A stretch of DNA of 64,000 nucleotides from Sporopachydermia quercuum. Taxonomy: Eukaryota; Ascomycota; Sporopachydermiomycetes; Sporopachydermiales; Sporopachydermiaceae. Both the position numbers and the translations under genes were made by a program. The notes under the pieces were generated by a model, which worked only from the letters and a program-made list of their open reading frames with translations, was not told the DNA's origin and ran no database searches. The stretch spans positions 372,346-436,345 of the forward strand of contig BCGN01000004.1 in assembly GCA_001599295.1 (NCBI GenBank), written 5' to 3'. This document shows positions 23,101-32,823 of this stretch, in pieces. How positions within the stretch are numbered: the stretch's first letter is position 1; each line of letters opens with the position of its first letter.

Positions 23101-24800
23101 CTTGATAATAGTTAATGTTATAGTGAAGCACTTGTCAAATGATGGATCAGCTGTTCAACCTTTAAATTTAGTTTCCGTTTCTTCTCTCAAGAACTGTATG
23201 TTCAAAAAAACACTGATAAAAAATTGAAACACAGAATTAAACAAATTCAATTCAGAAAGAATATCTGGTTTCTAGGAATCTGAGTGAATTGTTGAGATAC
23301 CAACTTTTCAAGATAATCAGATAAAGCTCCAGAGCTATAGAAGTTGGAATTTAGGAACAAAAATATCTTTTCATAATTGAGTTAAACCCAATTCGAGTCG
23401 CTTCATAATACACCCTAAATTTCAATGAACCATTTATATATTTCTGCAAAAAAGGAACCCCTAATGTTCTCCAGTAGGAATTGAATTGGCATCATTTACG
23501 TTTGTTTACGAAAAATATCAATTTTTTGTTTCCATTTTTCATATCTGAGTGGAAGCTAGGAACCTCGACAAGTATCAGTTTCCAAGGCTTCTAAGTCCAA
23601 AAACATATCAGTTCTGTGGATCTTATTAATTGGTATATCTGTATGTCACTGTTGTTAGTTATCAGAAAGCTTTTACGGTAGAAGCAATCTTATGGCTTCA
23701 TAGAAATTCAAAGGTTCAATATCTTGATGTGTTTGATTCGCCATCTAAACGTACCTTATAGGAAGTTTGAAAATAGGTACGCTGTATTTAAGAAAGATGG
23801 GGTCCAGAGGCTGAATTGAGTATGAGAACTTTTAAGATTCTGATTTCATGTCGAAGGCTATGTGAATGTTTTTTTCTTCTTCCTTCCTTCGTTTTTGTCT
23901 GGTTCCCAGTCTCAAGGGGAACTAGTCTGAGTAATGAGTCCAGAGAGAAAACACTTGATTGGATGATTGGCATTCAAATGCTGGTAGGAAGTCGTTACAT
24001 AATTACTTAATTTGACGCTTTGAAACTTTACGATCAGCTTGAAAGAATATGTACAGAGACGATCATTTTTATCTTTAATTTTGATAACTTTTCACCAATA
24101 ATCAGAATTGACTAGATATACAACAAATAGTTTATTTTTGAAGCAAACCACAAATCAAGTCAATATTTTGCCTCTCTGGATGGCATTCATAAGTCGATTA
24201 GTTCTCAGTAATTAATTCGTCATGGAACAACTAAAACTTTACAGTTCAGGTCTCTGGTCGAGTAAAAAGGTACTAAAATATGGTTATGGTTTAAACAAGT
24301 ATGTTTGAATAATCTCAACTGAACCTTAATGTTTCAAATCCAATTACCTAACCTTGTTATTACTAGAGCAATTCTTGCCATTGAATTAACTTTTTAAAAA
24401 ATGGTGTTAACCTTAAATTTGATTTTAACTTCTTTTGGTGTTTCCCCGTAACCTTACTTATTCTATAATCAATCAGACAATAATTGTCTGACGTTTTCTA
24501 TTTTTCTCACCCAATTGAAATGTATCAACAAAACTACTTCATTGTCGGATCATTTATTCAAAAAAATTGTTAATTGAGTCCCTTCGTTTCAAACAAACTC
24601 ACCTTTAAGTGTTTAATCGCAGTTCCTGATTTGATCGCAATCTATTGTCTTAAATAGAGAAACAAAAACCAGTCAAGTATTCTATTTATCATTTCCCGAC
24701 GCTATGANCAATTAAGGCCTAGTAATTCTACGTGTATATTTTTTTTATAGTTATTTGAGTAGTACCTCTTCTCAAAGCTAGTAGTATATTCCAATAGATT

Positions 24801-24825
24801 GAAAGGAAAGGAAAGGAAAGGAAAG
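24801..24825. repeat. GAAAG pentanucleotide array
   Basis: Five perfect tandem copies of GAAAG, a short purine-rich microsatellite about 0.1 kb 3' of the larger Zn2Cys6 gene. No function is implied. Confidence 0.85.
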
Positions 24826-24937
24826 AAAATCTACTGAAATTTTGAATAAATTTTACAATTTCCACACAACATCAATACCTGCTTCTGTTCTTACTCCTAT
24901 TCCTGTTATTTTTGTAGGACACCTAACAAAAATGCTT

Positions 24938-27900
24938 CTACAATGGCATAATCTCAATCCCTTGGCCAAACCATTGGTCACTTGCTAGAATATCTTCTAA
25001 TTCGACATCAGATACCCAAATTTCATCAACAACATCAATCATGCTTTTCATATTTCCAAATTTATATGCATTGAACGACTTCTCCATACGAATCCTTAAG
25101 AACTGTCGGTCTGTGGGGTTTTTGGCCTCACAGCATAGTATAAATATTGGCCAAATCATCTGTACAACAACAGGAGATCTGATATTCATTTCTTGTATAA
25201 CACAAGTGAATTCTCTAATTAATGGATTAATTGTTTGATGATACTCTTTTCTGTTCAATGGAAATGGTATACCTTTCTTCTCAAATTCGTTCTTAGAATC
25301 ATTATTGCCAACTCTAGTAGATTTCCTAGATTCCTTCATGTTCTCGCTACTGTTGTTAGTAGCATCAACGTTGACAGTGCATTTTCCGCTTTCTAGTTGA
25401 GGAAAATATAAAAGAACTGTTTTCAAAAGCCAAACAATTGTTGCCAAAGACCAGCATTGAGCACATCGTAAATTATCATAGTACGTAGAAGACTTATTGT
25501 TGATTCCTGCCTCACTTTCAGTTTCGTTTTCATTGTCCTTTTCTTCTTCCATCCCTTCATTGAAAGGAACAAAATCCCTATAGGAAACCAGAGTAGTTTT
25601 CATTTTGGTAAACTTTTCAATGGCATCAGCAGCAGTGATTTTATTGTATCTCAACTCATTTCTGAAAAACGATAACTGGTTGATTGTTTGAAATATCTCA
25701 CCAGGACATCCGTTGACTGAAAACGTTGATATATTGAATATCTGATTTACTGATGACTTTGATCCTAGAAATTTACCATTACAGTGAGGTGATCTACAAT
25801 CTGGTGATATGACCGATATTATAGTGTCAAACCATGTGATGTGGCAAATAATCACAGATGAATGATCGATTTTAATGATCGAGTTGTATATCGATTCATT
25901 GCTCAACATTAATCCAACTGTTTTCAGGAATGGCCTTGTAAATGATGATTTTCCTGATTGAATAATGCAATAGATCATGTATATGTACACCAGCAGAACA
26001 ATTCGGAAACTCCTATTATGACCTGGCTCGATATTAATGGTAGAAGCATTTATACTGCCATTAACTTGTTGAGAGTTTCCATCCTGGCTATTCAAACCAT
26101 AATTTTTGTTTTTGCTCAATTCTTTATCACTGATATCAATATCATCATGGCTTTGCTGTGAATTACTCAAAAAGTGGTTTATATTAATAGATGTCAATGA
26201 TTTATGAAAATAGTTCTCTTCAATTGGTACCCAGTTGTGAAAGCAAGCAATTCGAATGATGGAACGTAATTTAGTAGATAAATTACTCAAACTATCAGCA
26301 TAAATGAGTTCCTTAATACTAATTGTCTTATCCTTATTACGACCTTTCCTATTAGTGGCTGGGTTTGAATTATTAACTGTTGCTAATATTCTAGAAAAAA
26401 TATCATTTTGGTCGTCGTGTTCAATCAAGCCGTTAATATCGCTATTGCTACTCTTATTATCTATCGTTAACAATTCATTGATAAGAGCAATAATTATATG
26501 ATCAAATTGAATAATAGCTTGGGTGTATAATACAGAGGTATTGTCAATCCAATATAAATGAGAATAAGATAATGCTAAAAATGAAACTCTTGCTGTATCA
26601 TAATTCAACTGTTTTATAGTCAAATGAGGGAAAGGAGTTCTTTCTAGATTGTCAATTATTGGCAGTAAATAATTGAAAAAGTGTGATAGAACCTCATTTT
26701 CTTCGTCGTAAGATATTTTCTGATCAACAAAAGTTTTATAGTCAATATTTACTTCACAAATGGTTTGTAGAGACAAAATTATATCTTCAACTGGTTCCAA
26801 TAGTTCAGAGGTAGTATCGTCGTTAGTAGAGATAAGATTCCTTTCCTCTGTTGTGATGGAACTTTGAGACGATGTTGTATGTTGGTTGTATGTATTTTCG
26901 ATGTCATTTTTGATAGAATTTGTGAAGTAATCGCTATCAGATAAATGATTAATGATATTAAATTTTCCTGTAGTATTAGATTTTGTTTCGTTAAGATTGG
27001 TGATAGAATCGTTACTGACAGCAATGCTACTGCTTTCAGATGGAATTTTAGAAGCATGCACTTGCCCGATATAGTCATTATTGAGACTCTTCGTTGGCTC
27101 ACTTTTAGAACCTATAAATTCAGGACTATTGTTAAGGTGNGGATTTAAATGAATAAAAGGTGTTTTCGTAGAAGGTAATGTCATTTCTAATGACATAGTA
27201 GTGACGTCACTTGAATCCATCGAAGAATCAGTTGTTGTAAGGCCATCTGAATTCAAAATGCTGGCTAGATGGTGATGGAGATGATGATGACGCTGATGAT
27301 GAACATTTTCAGTTGCCTTCGTCTGATGCTTCTGAGCAATAATATCATTGTTACTATTTTCTTTACAAGGTTTTCTTTTCTTGAAATTACTGTCAGTAAC
27401 TACAACTTCATTCTTTTTTCCATTATTCTTCAGCTTCTGTTCGAACGCTTTTTGATCTGATATTTTGAACAGAAGATCTTTGTTTTTTCTACTATGTTTA
27501 TCTAGTGACAAATCATTTGTTATTGCTGTAGCTGGTGTTGTGCCATTTATGAACGCTTCATTTACAGAAGTACCGGTATTGTTCCCGTTCTCATTGATAT
27601 TGCCAGTGTTATTCCGGTTAGGTGTAGATACTTCGTCTCTTTTGGCAAGACTCTCTTTCAGCCTTGGACGACCTCTAAACCCTATGATCTGTCTTCCTTT
27701 CGAATTAATCATAATATGATTGCTAGAGATATTTCTTGAGTCATCGACATCAAATGATAATTTTATACCATAACCTTTACATTCTCTTCCCGTGCTTTTA
27801 CAATTATTACATATTGGTTTGGTCTCATCGCATTTTCTCCGTCTGAAAAAATGGTTAGTCAATTGCTATATCCAAATAGGGAAGAGCTTCATTTGAAAAC

Positions 27901-27967
27901 ATTCAACAATTACTCACCTTGCTTTACAAGTCCAACAACCAGTTCTAACTCTTGTCAGTTTGGTCAT
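24938..27967 (-). CDS. Zn2Cys6 transcription factor with fungal_trans_2-like domain, two exons
   Basis: Zinc-cluster transcription factor of 984 residues. Exon 1 (27918-27967) encodes MTKLTRVRTGCWTCKA plus part of the next codon; exon 2 is 24938-27842. Intron 27843-27917 (GTGAGT, GACTAAC, TTTTTTCAG) lies in the same codon and phase as in the 14651-16095 gene. Cluster cysteines are at 11, 14, 21, 28, 31 and 38. Next come KLSFDVDDSRN and RGRPRLKES, shared with that gene. A His-rich patch (VHHQRHHHLHHH) and Ser/Asn/Thr-rich linkers precede a C-terminal half with hydrophobic helices (LSHFFNYLLPIIDNLERTPFPHL) of the fungal-specific transcription factor 2 type, as in Uga3-like regulators. One N (27140) leaves one residue undetermined. 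No specific target can be given; the protein is probably a nuclear regulator binding CGG triplets. Confidence 0.9.
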
Positions 27968-28835
27968 TATTTTGAATTAACTCTCCTATCACTGCTTAAT
28001 TCCCAAATTCAAGTGATCTGTCTAATGATATTTTGATGAATCATGGAAGATCCACTACGTGTATGATTTGACCTGTTCGCTATCAAGTTCTTAATGATGA
28101 CAGCTGGTCAGTAGAAACAAATAAATCTTAGTTATTAATTATATCTACCCGTTCTTCAAAATAGGTATTTATCAATACATTATTTTTTAATTTTTTTCTG
28201 TTATTCGTCAAGCAAATAAGGACATCAATTGGCAGTCAATGGATGAATACCAAGAAATGCACAAAAGCTCATCACTTAATTCATCGACTTTCTGTGAGAT
28301 AAGTGCTGAAAAAGGTAACTGAGATACTCTAATTGTAGCGCTTATCAATCAAATGCTGAACTTAAATTTTGCAATGCTTTCTGGCTTTAGTATAGTAAGT
28401 ATTGTCTTGGAAATGCCATAGCCTTGTCAGGGTAAAGTGGATAAAAACATTAATGCTTATATAATCAGAAATACATTGGAAATATTGTATCATTTCCGTA
28501 ATTCCCATTTTCACCGAAGTATGGCTTCAGCCCACGTGCTGATATTTACGATGAAGCTTGAACTTGTTGCTTAGAGTAACATAAACAAAACCCTTTTCCT
28601 TGGAAACTAAATTCGATTAGATAATCATATAAGCATTACTTATTTGACAACACAGCAAAGTTCGATTTGAAATTTTTTTCGCCCAAAAAGAACCAACATC
28701 CAGTTAAAAAAAAAATCTTCTCCCTTTTCCTTCTTTCTCTGCTGACTTTACAATTGGGAAAGAATATATAAATTATTATTAAAATTGAGATTTTTTCTTT
28801 CTCTTGACAGTTATAATATCTTCACTTACATCATA
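27968..28835. other. Divergent promoter region Zn2Cys6 gene/EFB1
   Basis: About 0.87 kb shared upstream region. It contains a CACGTG E-box (28533-28538), the type bound by Cbf1 or other bHLH factors, about 300 bp upstream of EFB1. No gene was seen. Confidence 0.5.
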
Positions 28836-29992
28836 ATGAGTTTCACTGATTTCTCTTCTGTCGAAGGTAAGTTTGTAATGTTGATATTGATACCGATATG
28901 TTTGTCGTTACTTAAAATGATTATATCGTTTAGTTCTGATGGACATTTTATGTCCACTTTCAAACATGAATACTAACATTTCAAAGCTATTTCTAAGTTA
29001 AACGACTTCTTGGCTGACAAGAGCTACATCGAAGGGTAAGTTGAATGAAGTAACTCGTAAAGAATGTTGGGTTGTAACTTATCAATCATAAATGCGGCAC
29101 CTATGGTGCCACAAAGTTATACGATTGATTGATTTATTGTCAATCTCCAGCCATCATTATAATCATATTAAGCCACTTAGTCTTTGGAAATGGGTAGAAT
29201 TGAAAATAATTATTGAATGATGATTGAATTCTTTGGTCCATGTTAATGATCAACCATGAATTGAAAAAAGAAGTATTTTGTTCACTTTATCCTGACTTTT
29301 AATTAATTAACAATTAATTTGCGATCTCAATTGTTTATTACAATTGCGGATCAGCAAACTCCCAGACCATTGGTTTAAGCATGTGATATTTTTTGGATAT
29401 TGATTTGATAGTCAATTCTAACAATAAGTTTAGTTCTTCTGCCACTCAAGCAGACGTTGAAGCTTACAAGGCCTTCCAAGCTAAGTTCCCCGACTTCTCA
29501 AGATGGTTTAACCATATTGCTTCATTCAGCGCTGAATTCGAATCATTACCTGCTGCTTCTGCTAAGGCTACTACTCCTGCTGCTACTGAAGAAGAAGATG
29601 ATGACGATGATGTTGATCTTTTCGGATCTGACGACGAAGAAGTCGATGAAGAGGCTGAAAAGTTAAAGCAACAAAGGCTCGCCGAATACGCTGCCAAGAA
29701 GGCTGCTAAGGGACCTAAGCCTGCTGCTAAATCTATCGTCACCTTGGAAGTTAAGCCTTGGGATGACGAGACTGATTTAGATGCTTTGTTGGCCAATGTC
29801 AAGAGTATCGAAAAGGACGGTTTGACTTGGGGTGCTCACCAATGGATCCCTGTTGGTTTCGGTATCAAGAAGTTACAAATCAACTTGGTTGTTGAAGACG
29901 AAAAGATCTCTCTTTCCGATTTACAAGAAGAAATTGAAGAATTTGAAGACTATGTCCAATCCACTGACATTGCTGCTATGCAAAAGTTGTAA
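28836..29992 (+). CDS. EFB1: Translation elongation factor eEF1B alpha, three exons
   Basis: Guanine-nucleotide exchange factor that recharges eEF1A with GTP. Exon 1 is 28836-28866, exon 2 28987-29035, exon 3 29434-29992. Intron 1 (28867-28986) has GTAAGT, TACTAAC and a CAAAG acceptor; intron 2 (29036-29433) has GTAAGT, TTCTAAC and TTTAG. The 212-residue product begins [27 protein letters not shown], has the acidic hinge [11 protein letters not shown], and ends with the catalytic domain ([15 protein letters not shown] ... [15 protein letters not shown] ... [10 protein letters not shown]), as in S. cerevisiae Efb1 (206). The first 80 coding nt precede intron 2, the same position I recall for the single EFB1 intron of S. 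cerevisiae, which hosts snR18; a U18-like RNA lies in this intron too. Intron 1 is additional. Confidence 0.95.
29207..29305 (+). ncRNA. SNR18: C/D-box snoRNA of the U18 (snR18) type in EFB1 intron 2
   Basis: Within EFB1 intron 2 there is a C box ATGATGA (29217-29223), a guide-like segment TTTGGTCCATGTT (29232-29244) just before a degenerate D' box (ATGA, 29246-29249), and a D box CTGA (29292-29295). TAATTA at 29207-29212 and at 29300-29305 can pair as a terminal stem. The guide resembles that of U18 snoRNA (human SNORD18 carries TTGGTCCGTGTT before its D' box), which directs 2'-O-methylation of the AACACGGACC stretch of 25S/28S rRNA; pairing with that recalled target leaves an A-C mismatch. 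The host-intron position matches S. cerevisiae. The ends are approximate. Confidence 0.75.
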
Positions 29993-30577
29993 GCAAACAA
30001 CTCTTACTCTTACTTCATCCTTCTTATGACCATCCCTTATTATATAGTCTTTTATACGATTTGTATTGTTCCAAATCAATGACTTCAGTTTAATATGTGA
30101 TAACGTGAAATTATATCCTATATTTGTAGTATATACTGATATCAGCTTCTCACATGTATTATTATTTTTAAGCAGTCTCTCGCCCCGCCCCTGTTATGTT
30201 TCTGCCATCGGCTCTCGCTGTAACTCAAACTTCGCAAATCATCTGCAAATAAATGGTACATATTACGGAAATGATAAATGGACAAAATTTAAACTCAGGT
30301 GTAAGTGGGCAAGTCTCAAACCGATAAATATGCCATTCCTCTAACAAAGCACAATCCACAGCATTTTCAACTATTGTATCGCGTCCTTCGCTAATGATTT
30401 TTTTTTTTGATCTTTGATAAAAGATTGTTTTAATCCTCTTCCAGAAACACTTTGTAGTACCGTATTGAATGGAAAGGCCAAGCGTGTATTGAATGCTTGT
30501 CCATAGGTTTGTTTTATAACTAGTTACTAATCACTTGTTCCTAGACACTCAGTCTACAGTCATAGACAATTTCTGTC
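29993..30577. other. Intergenic region EFB1/SFH1
   Basis: About 0.58 kb holding the EFB1 3' region and the SFH1 promoter. A 92-codon frame at 30066-30344 has no family resemblance and is not called. Confidence 0.45.
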
Positions 30578-31681
30578 ATGTCGGCAGTAGGATCAATTGT
30601 GGTGCCTCAAGCGTTATCTACAGGTTTAACGACACGGATAAGGAAGAATGACACAGCTTTGTTGATAAACACCGCGCCTGTGAGATCAACGAAGCGATCG
30701 ACTGCTCAGGTTAGTTATGCGGAGATTGATGAGGATTTTGAAGACGATGACGAAGATGATGATGATTACAACGATGATGGTTCATCTACAGCTCCTAGTT
30801 CCAGTGCTATAGCTGAAAGAGCGAAGCGACTTTTAGCTCAGAGTGAAAATAGAGCTAGTGGTAGAAAATTAGCTCTGAAGACACCACATGTTCATCCGGA
30901 AGAAAGACAACTTCAGAGAATCGCTAATGAAAAGAAACCAAGTGTTCTAGTACCAATAAGACTCAACTATGAAGCTGACAATGTGTATCGGGTGAATGAT
31001 TTCTTTCTGTGGGATTTGAATGAAGAATTTCTCACACCCGAACAATTTGCCAAAATAATGGTTCAGGATTTGGAATTATCAACTACATCAATCAATCAAA
31101 TAGCTTCGTCGATTAGAACACAGCTTGAAGAACATCAGTTTTTATCCACAGTACAACTACCAAAAGATGGCTCGATCAATGTGCTAATACAGTTGAGTGT
31201 CAGCCTGGATAAGCAGTTATATGAAGATAAATTTGAATGGGACTTGAACGGGATAATAACGCCTGAAGAGTTTGCATTAACAGTGGTCAAAGATATGGGT
31301 TTACTACTAGAGTTTTGGCCAGCGATTGCTCATGCATTACATGAACAAATAACCCATTTAAAGAAAGAGTTCTTGGAAGGACATTTATTAGGTACAACTG
31401 TTGAGAATATGGCGTTCGGTGCATATGAAGTTGGCTGGAGATTTGATGAGGAAGGTTTGGGTGAGAAATGGAGTCCAATTGTGGAGACTCTATCACAATG
31501 GGAAATTGAAAAGAGAGAAATTGAACGAGAGCGAAATCTAAGAAGACTGAAACGTGAAAGTATGCGTATGGGAGGCGATGTTATGGACTCTAATTTGATA
31601 TCTGGTGTCAGAAGAAGAAGCCGAAGGACTTTTGATGATTCAATGTCAAGGTCTGGTAGTCCTGGGTTTCACCGCTGGTAG
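30578..31681 (+). CDS. SFH1: SNF5/INI1-family chromatin remodelling subunit (Sfh1-like)
   Basis: Core subunit of a SWI/SNF-class nucleosome remodeller. It has the two tandem SNF5 repeats: the first at about residues 118-190 (SVLVPIRLNYEADNVYRVNDFFLWDLNEEFLTP in part), the second from about 203 (VLIQLSVSLDKQLYEDKFEWDLNGIITPEEF in part, then TVVKDMGLL). An acidic stretch (residues ~50-65) precedes a basic linker; a basic RRRSRRTFDD motif lies near the C-terminus. At 367 residues and without Q-rich extensions it resembles Sfh1 of the RSC complex more than the much larger Snf5, but the paralogue assignment is inferred. ATG at 30578; no intron. Confidence 0.88.
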   Translation: MSAVGSIVVPQALSTGLTTRIRKNDTALLINTAPVRSTKRSTAQVSYAEIDEDFEDDDEDDDDYNDDGSSTAPSSSAIAERAKRLLAQSENRASGRKLALKTPHVHPEERQLQRIANEKKPSVLVPIRLNYEADNVYRVNDFFLWDLNEEFLTPEQFAKIMVQDLELSTTSINQIASSIRTQLEEHQFLSTVQLPKDGSINVLIQLSVSLDKQLYEDKFEWDLNGIITPEEFALTVVKDMGLLLEFWPAIAHALHEQITHLKKEFLEGHLLGTTVENMAFGAYEVGWRFDEEGLGEKWSPIVETLSQWEIEKREIERERNLRRLKRESMRMGGDVMDSNLISGVRRRSRRTFDDSMSRSGSPGFHRW

Positions 31682-32823
31682 ATCATAATAGAAGTGCATG
31701 TCCAAACATCATTAGATATTCTTGATGTATATTACTACTTGGTTCCAATAGATAATGTATCAACCAATTTATGAGTAAGCATTCATTCGGATAAATGAGC
31801 ATCATGGAATTTGCTTATACAATTATAATTCTGTGAATTGAAGGTTAAGGCCGTTCATCTGTTGGTGCTATTTATATCCAGTTGGGTAAACACTATGACT
31901 ATCACTTGTTGATATTGTTTGAATCTTCGAAAGCTAGGTTGGAGTAAACAAACATGGTAAGTTGCCTAATAGTGACTTATTTGTCAGCTATATGAAAATC
32001 CCAGGCCATATATATAACGGTTAGGACCAAATTCTTCAAGGCAACGAAACGAAGTTTTTCAAGATCAAAAGGCACTAAATGATATGAAATATCCGCTTTG
32101 TCTTTTGTCCTCTACTGGAAATCATTCTGGATATTCTTCATCACCAAACTGAAAGTATTTTGGCAGAATAATTCAATTGAAAGCAAAATTCCAATCAATG
32201 GTAATAGTTTGGTAAAACCAGATGGAAATATGAACAATATATTCGTATGAACCAATGTACACAGAACTTATAGCAATTTACATGGATGATAACCTTATTT
32301 CATCAGCTCCTTGAATTTAAGATTTTTGTCGGCTTGTATTATATATTCCTATACTGAAAGGATGCTTCGAAGAGTTTTGAAAAGCTCATTAAAGGTTAAT
32401 AATTTATCTACGTTAAAATTGGTTGCTTGTAAGACAATGTAGATTCCTTATCTTTCGATCTATTTCCTTCCATTCATCATGGTGATTCCTTGTATTTTGA
32501 TATGAATCCTTCAATAAACTAGCTTAAATAAATACACTCTATAAAACAGCATGAGGCAACAACTAGAAAAACAAATAATGATATTTTTGCTTTCTTTTTT
32601 TGGTTGAAATCAAAGCTCTTAACATACTTGCTACAGCGTGATAAGAATATTCAACGATCATCATATGATCAGGATAATTCGGATGATCCCATGTATCCTT
32701 TAACAGCACGTATATTTGTTTATTTATGATAATGTTAGCTCCTTATTAAAATGTTAATCAAAATATCAAATTAAATAGCAGACACAGTTTTTATCTTCTA
32801 GTTTATTCACATCACATGATCAT
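31682..32823. other. Intergenic region SFH1/phenol hydroxylase
   Basis: A 1.1-kb convergent intergenic stretch with no frame of note and no recognised RNA gene. It contains one ATG immediately followed by a GTAAGT donor (near 31954) but no matching acceptor was found. Confidence 0.45.

Larger units (their letters stand above)
16096..24937. other. 8.8-kb gene-free region upstream of the Gln-rich Zn2Cys6 gene
   Basis: No frame here exceeds about 90 codons and none resembles a known protein on either strand; no tRNA or transposon was recognised. Content is AT-rich with many poly-A/T runs. Three details are visible: a well-formed minus-strand splice acceptor (17097-17116), nine CAATTG hexamers, six of them between 22315 and 24517, and a GAAAG pentamer array (24801-24825). 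Because both flanking regulators are on the minus strand, most of this is promoter or leader of the 14651-16095 gene plus the 3' flank of the 24938-27967 gene. A centromere or a non-coding transcript cannot be excluded. Confidence 0.6.

Noticed and set aside
16096-24937. Point centromere or mobile-element remnant in the large gap
   Set aside because: No CDEI-CDEIII-like arrangement, terminal repeats, transposase or reverse transcriptase fragments were recognised by eye; a regional centromere remains untestable from sequence alone.
30066-30344. 92-codon frame 3' of EFB1
   Set aside because: Lies in the EFB1 3' region, no family resemblance.
31921-32100. ATG followed directly by GTAAGT, suggesting a one-codon first exon
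   Set aside because: No branch point and acceptor leading to an open second exon was found downstream.
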